DNA from: Mesodorylaimus sp. YZB2_4
Lineage: Eukaryota; Nematoda; Enoplea; Dorylaimida; Dorylaimidae
Length of the DNA: 64,000 nucleotides
Reading direction: 5' to 3'
Assembly: GCA_030248295.1 (NCBI GenBank)
Contig: JASANH010000433.1
Span: 62,001 to 126,000, forward strand
Shown piece after piece: positions 1 to 11,744 of this stretch. Within the stretch, counting starts at the first letter, position 1. Each line of letters begins with the position of its first letter. The notes under the pieces were generated by a model, which made no database searches, had not been told where the DNA came from, and worked only from the letters and a program-made list of their open reading frames with translations. A program made the position numbers and the translations under genes.

Positions 1-1275
1 ACCGCTAGACGCTCAAGCATTTTCTTCATTGGCGGGCTTTCGGATTTCTTGGCCATGGCGCAAACGCCCACGACTGGCGTACCTATTTCGCTCGATGGCG
101 ACTGCGACAATGAATGATCGGGCGACAGAGATGACATCGAGCTGACCTTACAACGCGATGACATAGAGAAGTAACGAGCACCTGTCCTGTGATGGGGCTC
201 GGTGCTAACTCTGGCAGTGTAAAGCCCAGACAACGTAAAATACCAACTACTGTCCGCTGTTGCTCAGGATGATGATATGATCGTACAAAATCCAAACTAC
301 CTATCTGCATTTCTAGGTCGACTCTTTCTCCTCCTGTTTCATCGTAGAATTCGCACACGAATTCAAAATCCTGAAGAAAATGCCTTCTTTACTGTTCGTG
401 GCAAACAAACACGAAGCATTCCTCTACTCTGCAGATTACTCGAGCTTCAAGGCGCACGAAATAGCAATACTCATGACCAGCGCACACAGGCAAGAAAATG
501 AACCACCTGATACGATGATCTTATTTGTAAACACATTTCGATTGTCTATTTCAGAAACCAAGATATCAACTAATGATGGCCTAGGCCAGTGTGCCCATGT
601 ACAGGCTCGACTGGCAATCGATTCTGCTGACCAGAGGCCTTTCAGACGCAGTTTGGATGAAGAGCCAGTGATCAGTCTTCTTCGTGACGTGATGCTGTTG
701 GGAAGGAAAAATGGTCTATGGCTGGAGACTGGAAAAATGGCTGGAGACTAGTGTGCCTAAAAATTTTGCTATAACACCAGATCACGCTATTAATCAGTGC
801 TGGAAGAATGCCGGAACAAGCAGTATTTTTAAAACATTGACAAAGAGTCATTTCAGAGCTCGTGGTGCGCTTCATCGCATGCCCGAACAAGTGCCTCTTC
901 TTCAAATCAACCATTAACATCATCGATATCCTGGCTACTGTGCCCTTCCACATGTAACCTTATGTGCCTGACAAGCCATGGCGAGTGGGAGAAAGTAATC
1001 GATCCTGGCTGGGAAACGGCAACCCCTGTTTCAGCTGCAGGTATAGCAGCAAGCCTGTATTGCCTTGCTCCAATCGGAGTTTTTGCCCCGCTGACTTCAG
1101 TCGGCCATGTTCTCTCCTGCGTCTGCCAGGCTTGGTTACATAAATCGCACTTTTTCTCTGGGCATTCAACCTGTATTGTGCTGACCCCTAGTATGTCTGT
1201 CTTGGCCGCTATTTTGATAGTGGTCTTATCACGGGCGAAACATTCAAGCGTTGCTGAAAAGCCGTATTCATTCTT
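1..1275. other. No gene recognised
   Basis: This stretch has only short overlapping reading frames on both strands with no recognisable domain, no consistent splice pattern and no signal peptide. It may hold decayed repeat sequence upstream of the LINE fragment that follows. I see nothing I can name. Confidence 0.5.
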
Positions 1276-1614
1276 GTGATCTTTATTCCTTATTGGTCAC
1301 AGTCTTTATTCCTTCATGGTCATCCGCTGGACTACCTCACCGAGGTAAAATATTGGGGCGTCATTTTCTCAAATGACATGAAATTCAGTGAGCACGTCTC
1401 TGCGGTTGTTAAAAAGTGCAATATTATGATTGGTGCTCTTAGGCGTAAATTAGGAAGGCATGCGTTACCTGTGGTGCTCAAAAACGTTTATGCATCGTGT
1501 GTACTAAGGTCTGTCCTTGAATATGGTTGTGTCGCGTGGAACCTGATTTTAAAGTCTGATATTGCACATTTAGAAAATGCAAATTTTTATGCACTTGTTT
1601 TTGTTGTTTTTTAA
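1276..1614 (+). mobile_element. LINE (non-LTR retrotransposon) reverse-transcriptase fragment
   Basis: A frame of about 110 codons has the pattern of the region just after the catalytic core of non-LTR reverse transcriptases. It reads KYWGVIFSNDMKFSEHV (usual form KYLGV.I..D..W..H), then a KKCN..IGALRRKL block, then VYASCVLRSVLEYGCVAWN (usual form LY.S.VRP.LEY.C.VW). This is where the thumb and connection part lies in Jockey/CR1/RTE-like elements. The catalytic YxDD motif and the endonuclease are absent and the frame closes soon after, so this is a dead 5'-truncated or internally broken copy. The subfamily cannot be told from this piece. Confidence 0.75.
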
Positions 1615-1942
1615 GGCAATGTAAACTATTTACGACCGCATAACAAGCGCCAGATAAAACTCCTCTTCGGTTTGAAATTTTTGTGCAGAGCAGCAGGGTT
1701 GTGAGGCCATCGGAGAATAGCAGAGTGCACAGTGTGACTCTGTTGTGGCCAGGTTGGATCCCAGTAAAATGATTTTAGTGAATTTTTTTCTCACTATCAC
1801 GATTAGAGGAGGTCATGAGGCTGTTTTGAAGATAAGAATACCAATTTTTCGATCGGTCTGCTCTGAATAAAAGCAAGAACAGCAATATGTAGGTCTATAA
1901 GGACGTTCTGCGCAGAAGGCTGGCGAACCCTCTTGACTCATG

Positions 1943-2424
1943 TACCGTATTTCCTCGAAATTCTCCCTGGGGAGAAATTTTTTCAAATGGGTCCCAGACG
2001 GGGGAGAATAACCAGAGGGGGAAGGATTTCCAGAGGGGGAGAATAAAACTCAAACATTTTCCCGATGCCATTATATAAATATAGACAGCCTAAAGCTTCC
2101 CAACAAGTACCGCTAACCTCGTTTATTTCAATACTTGTCTTCCCGTATTCATGCTACTCATAGCCGAATTCAATCATAATGCACGATATCTTCGTCTTCA
2201 ACCTCGTCTTCATCCTCATACTTTTCAAGGAAAACATTTTCTATCACGCTAACACTCATATCCTTCACATTTTCCCTGTGCGGCAATTCAAATTCGCTCC
2301 CCCCCCCCCGAAAAAAGATTTTCCAGAGAGGGCAGAATAAAGTTCACTCGGGGTCTACAGGGGGAGAGAATGATCAGAGGGGGAGGATTTCGAGGAGGAA
2401 GAGGAATTTCGAGGAAATACGGTA
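1943..2424. mobile_element. MITE-like DNA transposon with 21-bp terminal inverted repeats
   Basis: The left end (1943-1963) starts TACCGTATTTCCTCGAAATT and the right end (2404-2424) is its exact reverse complement over 21 bp, counting the flanking TA on each side. TA target duplication is typical of the Tc1/mariner/pogo group. The 482-bp interior has no transposase frame. It holds purine-rich sub-repeats (GGGGGAGAATAA-like blocks near 2000-2050 and 2335-2400) that extend the inverted similarity inward, and a C10 tract near 2300. Seen: perfect ends and the TA flanks. Inferred: a non-autonomous element moved by a Tc1/mariner-type transposase. Confidence 0.8.
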
Positions 2425-2778
2425 ATAGGTGTGTTTTCCGGAGAAGGTAGTGTTTTGGTTGCCTTGTTTGACAGCCAGATACAGTTGCCTTTGTTGGTAG
2501 CTCGATAGCCCCTCCGATCGAGGCACAAACGCGCCGGGTTGATGTCGCTGGCTTCTGCGACTAGGAGGCCTCCATAAAATGGTTTTGAGAGTAACCGCCT
2601 CCCTGTGGTATCTTCTCCGATGTGGGGTCTAGGCACGGTCACCTGATTGCAGTACGCTAATTAAGAGCCGTTGTTTGCCTCCTTATCCAGTCGTTTGGTT
2701 ATCAGCTACGAATTTGAATGGACTGCCTTCATTCAGGTCACTATGGAGGCATCTCGAGCTGATTGCTTCCCCATTGTT

Positions 2779-2945
2779 GTCATGTCACGTCATATGTTAT
2801 CAGTAGCCAAGCACCATAAGGCGCACTTGAGGGCCGAGGAACACATATTTGACAATCATTTTGTACCCAGGCGGAGTCGAACCCTCCTTTATAAATGCGC
2901 ACCTAGTGTGAGAGGCAGACGCCTTAACCGCTAGGCCGCAGACAC
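2779..2945 (-). repeat. tRNA-derived SINE, family A, copy 1
   Basis: Read on the minus strand from 2945, the head carries a polymerase III A box (CCTAGCGGTTAAGGCGTCTG) and, about 50 bases on, a B box (GAGGGTTCGACTCC). A tRNA-unrelated body follows, then a tail of imperfect CATGA units near 2779-2800. The body from about 2835 to 2935 matches a second copy at 9868-10016 closely, and weaker copies lie at 31246-31425 and 40020-40215. The tRNA-like part does not fold into a clean tRNA, so this is a retroposon rather than a tRNA gene. Confidence 0.75.
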
Positions 2946-2950
2946 GGGCC

Positions 2951-5900
2951 ATTGTTCATGTCAGCCTGTGGCAGGAATGGAGGTTTCTGTCATGGCATTT
3001 TCTCAACGATTTTATTATTTAGTATGATGCGAAAGCTGATTTATCTCATCTGCTAATAATAGGATAAGACACCAGAAACTTTGTGTTTTACGAGCTGCAC
3101 TCACAGTGCGAGTTTCATTACACGTATAGCAAAGCTAGGAATGTCAAAATATGAAAAGTAGTACAAAGGCTCGTTTGAAAAATCACTGTAGCCCCGTGAC
3201 GTTCCTTGCCCTTAGCGAAGTGACCTTCAAAAGTGTCTTTCGGATTGGATGCATACTTCAAGTTGGTCCAAGTCATCGTTGATAACACGTTCCTGATCAC
3301 AAGTTACGCCATTTATCGTTTTTGTTGGTGCTTCTGGCTTTGCTCCAATCGCATGCGGATGCTACGCAGCGTGTCACTACATAGATAAGATTCAATCTGT
3401 TTCTTCTCGATGTAAGCTGGGCCATAGAATAAAGCTGGTTCGTCGCCAGTGGTAGCAAAGCTCTATTCTATACCTGACTCCTCGTATAGACGCTCGACTG
3501 GCTGACTCATTTCGTTTGTTCTGCGGTCGAGTGCTTCGAGCTTGAACTAGCTGCCCTGTCGGGACGAGCAAACACTATTATGATAGGGCGCAGCATTGGC
3601 ATACATAGTCGAGTATGACGCAGGTTAGTGTTCGAATATTTTCAACTTCGTCCTTGTCAACTAATGCGCGTTTGGCTGGCCGGGCGGACAGCACTTTTGA
3701 AAGGATTATGTCCATTTGGTCTGTTCATTTCATTCGTGCATTGACCTTATTGTCAGTTGTGGTTACGCATAGGATCCTAAGAGTGCGGCTTGTTGGAATC
3801 CCGTTCGCTGTTTACGACGTCTGGCCACTGGCTTGCGCCTGATTCGTTCCAAGGCACGCACTCGGACGGCTATTATGGCCGAGTGATGAAGACGTAGGCA
3901 GCTGCGTCGAGTCACAGAGCCTTATTGAATTCCCTCGTCCTCCTTGATATGTTGGCATCGCCTTTGGCACCGTCAATAGCTCGAGTGTGCGAGAAAGCCT
4001 TCTTAATGCCATTAATTCCCAGTACTAATTGCCTTTTGATTGGATTGGTGTCTCGATCGGTCCATTTGGTTTTGACGGAAGGAAGACCGCTGGTCAGTCC
4101 AAATATGGTCTTGTTACTCGAGCCGTTAAATTGGCTTTTTGAGCATGGCCTTCCGGTCTTAACACGTATCGTATGGTCAACAATTCTCACGGCTTTGTTG
4201 ATCCAAGTGCCGCCTCTCTTAATTAGGGGGCAATCACGTATTTGCCTCGGGCCGCTTGCACAAAACCAAAAATGGACAGCAAAGCGGGGGTGGTGATTTG
4301 GATGTGGCATAGGTGGGATGGGAAAGAGGCCAGGCAATTACTGCCGCCACCAGTATTTATATTTCATCAATAAAACAATCTCATATACGGTGCGCAATGG
4401 TGAGGGGTGTCGTGCGTGCCCTCATCGGTGTCCCTTCGTGCACACTCGAAGGGGACTATGTCTCGTTTCTTTTCATGCTCTTTCGCGTACGTTAGGGGCT
4501 TGGGTCGTATGGATTGGTGTGTGTGAACCATACAACCGTATTGATTCTGACTCGCTCGATTCGCCAGGTATAGTCGAGGCTAGTTGGTTGGTTACCTTGG
4601 ATTTTGTGTTGTTGATCGTTTGCAGTGTGCGACGTCGGGGGTCGATGAAGGGTACGAAGGCCGTTGTTCAAAATGGCCAGTTTCGTCGAGCCCAACGAAC
4701 CAGTATGGCAACGTTGTGTACACGACGCGCGAAAGGTATTTCGTTCAGTACGGCGGTTTTTCCACTCGTTTTCAGTTTGTGCAATGAAGAGAGTTTAGTA
4801 TAGTCCGGTTTATTTTGTACCTTAGTCTGGTACGAATACGTAACTGTATCCTCCAACGTGAACTCGCAATTCGGCTTACTTCGTCCCAAAGATTTTCCAA
4901 GGTCATCGAATCGGTTCTCATTCGTGCATGGTTTTCCACATATGGGCATTTGCAGACGTGTCCGCGCTTTTCATTTTTACGCCTACTTTGCATTTGCTTC
5001 AAGGATAATAGATATTTTTTGTATGCAAGGTCGCGCTTGGCAGATTTTGGAGAAAGGGGCATTAGACAGCATCCTGAATTGGGTCTTTGCTTTATTTATG
5101 GCTCTGACGGGTTCAATTGGAGTTCTTTTTGCCAACGACATTTTTGAAGGAGTGGTTGTAGTCACAGTCAGTCAGACTCGCTCAGGTACCACATCTGAAG
5201 CTTGTTAGTGATCCAGCTGTCGGCATTATGTGTTCTTAGAACTGGCTGGCATGAGAATGCTATGAGATGTTTGTTTTGCGACTAGTTTTTCCAGTTCATT
5301 CTAGGGTTGGGGCGTCTAAAAGTCTTGGTTTCTGGAAAATTTTTTGCGGATTGTCGCACAGGTACTATATTCTTTCCTGGATCTCTTGTGGTGTGCATAT
5401 CTTCGAAAGAGTCTTGAGTGTCACGCAGGTTCTACCCGCCGAAGAGCAAGGTGTGCTACGGCTTAATATTCAGCTAATAGAGTATCCACAAGGGGTCGGA
5501 TAAGTAAATAGATGCCCTTCTGCGTTCAAGCGGCTTATTTTATCAGACTGCAGAGAGAATATTTTCTTTTCTAACCTTTTCAAAAAAGGGCTGACCTTGA
5601 GGCGGGAGAATTTTGTCGTCTTGTTCCGAGTTCGAACGTTTGACCTCGACAATTGTTCGTGACGACGCCGAGTAGGATCAGCCTTTGAGTGTCTGCCTTT
5701 GAACATGGAGTGTGAGAAAGAGGATGACCGAAAACGAACGACCGAACCGACGACTGGCCGAGTTCGGTTGAGGACGATTTTTAGTTGTACGGCAGTTTCT
5801 AGTCAGTTTGGTTCGAATCGTTGTGAAGCCTTGTTTGGAAATTCACAACTGCTCGCGGCCTGGAATGTTTGATGAGTTGGAATTGGAAACGTGATGGTGG

Positions 5901-7611
5901 CCTTGGAAATCATCAGTTTGTTCATGAATAGCATTTTGTACGATTTAGGCGCAGTCCCTGTCTTCCTTCAACCGCCGACCACTTTCCTGGCCTTATATGG
6001 CTGGATGACTTCTTTATGTGCACTGCTTGCTGTTGTCAGCTTTATCCCCCCACCTGGGAAAGGCTGATGCTTCACCAAGGAGGATGCTGCTCATAATAGT
6101 AGCTTACTCCTGCTGCAAGTGTCCCTAATCGCGCGTTCTAGTATTGACAGGCGTTTGTAAGGGCAGGTCGGGTGTTGATAGAATATTCAGATTACCGCTT
6201 TTTTGTGACTAGATTCTAGAAGGCCGTTACGAAAGCGTGTTTTGATTACTGGCGGACTAGTAGGCAGTTTTAGTAGAACGTGTTTACGTACATTTTATCT
6301 TCGCAAGTTTGAAAAGCTGGCCTGGCATGCGCTAGTAGCATGTATTGAAAGGGGATTGGTTCAACGTTGCCTCTATACGGCATTTACTGCCCGGGGCGGG
6401 GGGCGAGCGGGACCCGTGTTCTGTTGTATTGCACATACAGTGCATGTATTGTAATAGGTATCGGGTAGTCGAGCAATGCGTGGGACGATGGGAACGTGTT
6501 CGCAGGGTCGTCCGACATCGACGGGTGGTAACACACTGTCCGTATATGCACACTGGGTCTCTCGCTGATGCCCGTACTTGGCTCGGAGTGGTTTATTGTT
6601 GCGCTCATCCTTCGGCGTAGTTTTTCTTGGTATAGAAAAATCCACCATTTCCTGCGTGACATTTTCACTGACATAGCCGACCGCTCGAATGAGTCAGATG
6701 TGACGAGGTCGTCATCGACGGTTGAATGCTCTCTATGGCACTCTATATGGCTATACTCATTCAGAGTTGGGTTTTAGACCGCGCGTACTGTTTACTCAAC
6801 CGAGATATGATAAGCTGTTACTTTTATGATTTTTATAACATTACTACCTCAAGTTATTGTTGGACAAGAAAACGCTAAACCCAACGGCTACTATTTCCGT
6901 CAAGCATGCCCCCATTTCAATTGGCTCGTGTTGGTCGGTGTGGACGATATTTCCTTTTTCGTCTGGTCTTAGCATTCCGGAAAGAATAAATAAAAACTGT
7001 ACACAAACCGTTCCGGTTGGTGGCTCGAATTTTGTGGCTAGGAGCTCTTTATTTGGATTTCATCGGCAGACTGCATTGTTTACCTATTTTGGCGCGTGTC
7101 CTTTTTCACCCCTCCCCCCTGATGTCCTTTTTTCTCTTGGCTTTGGTTACAAAGCTAATTGTGTGGGTGTGGGATGTTTTTCGTAAGATCTATCTGACCA
7201 GTGTGGCTCGCATTTTCCTCATTCGGAATGAGATTTTAGTTGAAACTCGTCACCTTTTCTAGTTATTGTTATTGGAAAGGCGGTCAGCTTAGTTTTTTGG
7301 TTTGTTTTTTATTTCCTGCTGGTTCACCAGTACCTACATACTTCTGTGAGTACACCTTACCTAGACTGTGACACGTGGATGATCGGTTGAAAGAATCGTA
7401 ATGCAGGCTGGTTGGACAGACCGAGACCCTGAGTGAATAAAGGAGTTTGGTTTTTCGAGGGTAACAAGCTTTTATATTTCAGGAAGAATTTCAATTTTAT
7501 GTGTCATAATCGCTAGTTATACTCAGTCTACGATTTGGCCCGTTTTTTTCTTCAAGGCCCATTGGAAAAAGACTTGTTCAAATCAAATTTTCCATTATTC
7601 AATTTTTCACT
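2951..7611. other. Intergenic; no gene recognised
   Basis: About 4.6 kb with many mid-sized overlapping frames on both strands but none with a recognisable domain or a matching splice chain. Frames on the minus strand between 3.8 and 5.1 kb are longer than most but resemble nothing I know. This could be decayed repeats or the 5' untranslated region and promoter of the Ig-receptor gene that starts at 7612. Nothing else is supportable. Confidence 0.4.
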
Positions 7612-10600
7612 ATGGTTATTACTGACTCGTTCTATTTTATTCTGCTGTTAGTCCTGGCGTCAGGTATGCCATTGAAATATGCTTTCTGATAGGCTTTTAA
7701 AGTGAAGTGCACTAATTTTAGCTCAATTCCAACCACCTCCTGATCAGCAGCAGCAACAGTTTGGTAGTGTCGATCCAAGACAGCAACAATTTCCTGGTCA
7801 GGGACAACAACAGCAGCAATTCCCAGGCCAGTTCGGACCCAGTGGATCATCGCAAGGTGGATCGGGATTTGGTCAACAGCAAGGTTTTGGTAATCCCAAC
7901 CAGCCTCAACAAGGAAACGTAGACGCATTTGGAGTCCCTCAAAATGCCAATCAAATGCAAGGTGGTCAATTTGGTGGATCAGGCGGTGGTATGCAATCTC
8001 AAGGTGGTCAGTTCCCGCAACAAGGTCAGCAAGGATTCGCTGGTGTGATACCTCCAGTCAAAATTTCGACGGATTTATTGTCAGTGGATTTGGCTCAACA
8101 TACGGACAAGCTATTGTGGTCGGAGCCACGTAGTGATGTTGTTTATTGCGTAAGCGCTAGTCCCGTAACGAGGTTGTTTTGGTATTGCTTCGATTGCAAT
8201 GGCACATCGGGACAACAGTTCAATAATTATTTATCACAGCAGACGGTCGAATTTCAACAAATGACCGGTTACCCATCCATCAGGTTAAATCAAGTGCCTA
8301 TTTCGGGCGAAATACACATGAAAACGTTGGGTTGTGTTGCTATATATGGAACCGCTCCGAATGGCGCCCCTTTAAATACATCAGTTGCTGCGACGATTTT
8401 CCTACAATATTTATCAAATCCAGTCATAGTCGATCAACAAGCCCATGGTCCATTGTATATGAATCCCAACGATGGATATCAATTTTATGTACCACAACAA
8501 AGTCGATTCACCCTGCACTGTTTGACCCAAGGCAATCCACCACCAACCGCTTACAACTGGACGGTCAATGGAGCACCTGTACCCAATGCTGGAAACTCAC
8601 CTCAACTAGGCGTCGATGCTCAGACCTATGCCGGAAAAGCTGTCTCGTGCAGAGTTTACAGTCAAGCCTATCCTCACGGCAAGGAATCAGCTCCTGTTGG
8701 AATCATGACTTGGAGTAAGTCTATTTGGTTTTTGGTTTTTGGTTCTTATCCTCGAGCTCATAGTGACATTAATTGAATTAGTCAAGCCCTGTTTTTTTTC
8801 AACCATTGAGGTCATTGGGTGAGTTGAACTTTCCTTTTTCCAGTCCCACCGACCATCACGACAAGCAATTTTCAAGAATTACAACGGCAAGGAGGCTTAT
8901 TCGAACAGGGCACTTCTAACGTTCAATTGGACAAGAGCGCCACTCTGCAGTGCGGAGTGACCGGTTTGCCAATTCCCTGGATATGGTGGCGTCAAGAGGT
9001 CAGTCCGGGTAACATAATCAATGCCACTTGCGATGGTGGAAGACAGGATTCGGCTCCGACGCTTAGTCCTAACGGTTATGTAAGTATTTGAATGGATTTT
9101 TAGTTCAATTTGAATTTTCCAAGGCATTTTTTGTTTTTAGGCCGTGGCCAGTCAATGCGCAATTCGAATTGATAGTTACGACAAAACGGGACGATATTGG
9201 TGCAGCGGATGCAATTATTTGTCGTCCGGCACTTATCAATGCATTCCAGAAGAACGTCAAGTTTCCTCGTCGTCAGTGCGAATAGACGTGATTGGTGAGT
9301 GTTGAGTGTCAGATAAGTCTTCTAGTAATTGTGGTTATTGACTTCGAATTTTCAATAGGTCGACCTCAAATTGCCCAAGACGAACCACCGAGAATTGAAA
9401 ATTCTGAAGAACACGGAAGTGTCAAGGTCGCCGTCCAATATTGCGCCAATCCTGAGCCCGCCATGCCCGATGGTGTATTCTGGCAGATCAATGGCCAGCG
9501 ATTGAATCTTCGCAACGAAATTGAGAACTATTACGCAGAAGCGCCAGAACCGGTAGAAAATTTTTTCTGGTGGTAGATAGAGAGTTTTCTGATGTTTTTT
9601 TATGCTTTTAGAATAGTACAGTTCCAAATTGCTGGATCGCCCGAATGCGTATTCGACAAGTGTCAGATGCTGATAAGACCAAGACATTCAGATTGACTGT
9701 GACCAATCAGTTGGGCACAATATTCAAAGAATTTCAATTAAGTCAACTCAGTAAGTGATGAGCGCTTTTCTGTTGGCTGATTTTCTCCTGCGGCCTCCAG
9801 CGTACATTAAAAAAATCATTATCAGATTGAAAATTTAAATTGTTAACCGCTCGCTGCAGTCTTATGTCATGTCATGTCATGCTTTATCCAAAGCCGAACA
9901 CAAGACAGCGCACTCGAGGGCTGAGGAACACATATTTGACAATCATTTTTTACCGAGGCGGGAGTCGAACCCTCCCCTATAAGTGGCTCGCCCATCGTGA
10001 GTGGCAGACGCCTTAGCACGATCCCGGTCTTATCCTGCAAGAAGAGTGTGCACAGCTAAAACCCAATTTTCCAACCACAAAGTACGATTTGTGAGAAAAT
10101 CAGCTTCAAAATTAATTTTTTTAGATTCCACATCTTCCAGCTACGATGAGGATGGCAGAGTCGGACTGGCGGTTGGGCTGACATTGGGACTATTTTTCTT
10201 GGTATTGCTTATTCTATGCGCATTCTGCTGGTGGAGGAAACTTCTGTGTTTTGGAAAAAGTAAGAGAACTGAAATTTTTTTCGAACGTAGTCAAATTGGT
10301 TTTTTAGTGCCCCGACGACAGCCGCCTCCTCAATCGAAACAACCAAAGCAAACTAAAGATAAGTACCAGACGAAGTAAGTTGATGTTTTGTGAGTTGAAG
10401 TCCTGCTACAGCATACATTATCTGGTCCTCTTTCAGCGTGGTACCCGACACGATTCGAACAACTCCTTCGGGAGGACTATCGGAGAAAGTACCTCCGGCG
10501 ATCAGTCGGCCAGCTTACGACGTTCCACCCAGCGAGGTAATGACCACATACGACATGACCCGTCCTCCACGCGGATTCATTGTGTCCAAGGAAGTGACTG

Positions 10601-11744
10601 TGTGATGTCACTGTGGGGAGTGGTTGCAAAGCTTTCAGTAGAGCCAGGTTCACATTGTCCCGTTTCTTGTCTTCATTAACTTCGGTTTGGTGGACGGCGT
10701 CGGGGTGACTGCTTGGTATTCTTTACGTTTGAAATTCGTATGCCTGTTCACGAATGCACAGTGGGGGCCGATTAGACTGCTCCACGATGTTCATATTATT
10801 TGGATCAAATTGTGTAATTATTGTATCTTCTGTTCATCGTGGCCAAATTGCATGCGCTCGTCGTGCCTGGAAAATGTTGGAATTATGTAGGTTTGCCATT
10901 TTGCTATTGCATTTTGCTTTTTAGTTTGCTTTTTTGCTTTTCTACATCATTTTCTGCTTTCTCTCAGCTTGCAAATAGAAATGCATTTTTGGAATAAGCA
11001 TTTTTCTTTGGTCTAGGCTTTTTTCGTGCTTCTGCTTTCGTCTAGACATAAGTTCGTAGGGTATGCGGTTGAGGATTGTATTTTTTGGTTTCTAGCCTGA
11101 ACGCATACGTCCGCCACGACCCGCCCCTCATTCGTCGTCAAAGATCTCAACTGTATGAAATGTGCTTTAAATTTATTTACTCCTGATCTTGTCTTGCTAT
11201 TGTAAGAATTTGCGGATGCTTCTTACACTTACTGCCTCGGGTATGGCACTCTAGACGTAAGTACTAACACTGGCTCACTCGTATTACTTATTCTTATTTA
11301 GTCAGTTTTAGTTTTGACTCATATTTTTGTTGTTTTTTGTTAAGCACGTTATATTTTTTGTAATTCTAACTTTTCAAATTTCTTGTCTCGCTCTGGTTTC
11401 TTCTAACTTCTCGTCCCCGTGCCCCCTGGTTCTTCTGAACATGCAGTGTGGTCAGCTAAGACTAGGACCCGTTCTCTCCCTTCCCATCGCTCATACCCTC
11501 ATTCTGATGCCTTCTCCTGTTTCAGCCTGTCCATGGTAACGGGTCATCTCCGACTGGTCGTCGCAAGCACGAGGGATTAAACTATGCTGAACTGGATTTG
11601 GTCAAAGACTCGCATCGACCATTGCAGCCAACACCAGCCGCTACCACTTATGCGCAAAGCCGTCCATCAGGACCAGATTACACCCGTTTCCAACCTTCTA
11701 CAACACCAACTCAGTTAAAGAGTCCGACCAACAGTACTGTCTAA
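7612..11744 (+). CDS. Ig-superfamily type I membrane receptor with Gln/Gly-rich N-terminus
   Basis: Ten exons keep phase: 7612-7663, 7722-8714, 8844-9079, 9141-9294, 9359-9552, 9612-9750, 10125-10259, 10308-10374, 10437-10536, 11526-11744, giving 762 residues. A signal peptide (MVITDSFYFILLLVLASG) precedes a Gln/Gly/Pro-rich stretch to about residue 130. Three to four Ig-like domains follow, shown by Cys...Trp...Tyr-x-Cys patterns such as SYDKTGRYWCSG and YNWTVNGAPVP. A membrane span (about 602-626, GLTLGLFFLVLLILCAFCWW) leads to a proline-rich tail with an ITIM-like LNYAEL motif and a C-terminal STV. The domain plan suits a neural or epithelial adhesion receptor (nephrin/Kirre-like in general form), but I cannot assign a named subfamily. 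The tail has alternative ends, listed separately. A possible AATAAA lies at 12399. Exon joins are seen; function is inferred. Confidence 0.85.
9868..10016 (-). repeat. tRNA-derived SINE, family A, copy 2 (in an intron)
   Basis: This copy lies in the Ig-receptor intron between 9750 and 10125, opposite to the gene. On the minus strand it has a B box (GAGGGTTCGACTCCCG) and a partly eroded A-box region (GGCGTCTGCCACTCACGA). The body is shared almost word for word with copy 1, including GAACACATATTTGACAATCA on the plus strand, and the tail is a TCATG pentamer array at the left end (9868-9882). The shared body and shared pentamer tail define the family. Confidence 0.78.
10437..10605 (+). CDS. Ig receptor, alternative 3' end by read-through of exon 9
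   Basis: If the GT donor at 10537 is not used, the frame runs on for 23 more codons after SEV to a TGA at 10603-10605. The end is ...GFIVSKEVTV, giving a 712-residue form. The extra segment uses codons like the rest of the tail and ends in Val-Thr-Val, a possible class II PDZ ligand. Seen: an open in-frame extension. Inferred: a real isoform. Confidence 0.5.
11096..11158 (+). CDS. Ig receptor, candidate alternative last exon
   Basis: An acceptor (GGTTTCTAG at 11087-11095) precedes 21 codons that join in phase 0 to the exon ending at 10536. They read PERIRPPRPAPHSSSKISTV and then TGA. The segment is basic and proline-rich like the normal tail and ends in Ser-Thr-Val, the same three residues as the main isoform. 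It would make a third C-terminus. RNA evidence would decide whether it is used. Confidence 0.4.
   Translation, partial: PERIRPPRPAPHSSSKISTV

Noticed and set aside
2860..2945. tRNA gene
   Set aside because: A and B boxes are present but the cloverleaf does not close, and the same segment recurs with a shared non-tRNA body, so it is a SINE head.
3912..4337. Minus-strand frame of 141 codons as a gene
   Set aside because: It has no recognisable domain, signal or splice partners, and an overlapping plus-strand frame is equally long.
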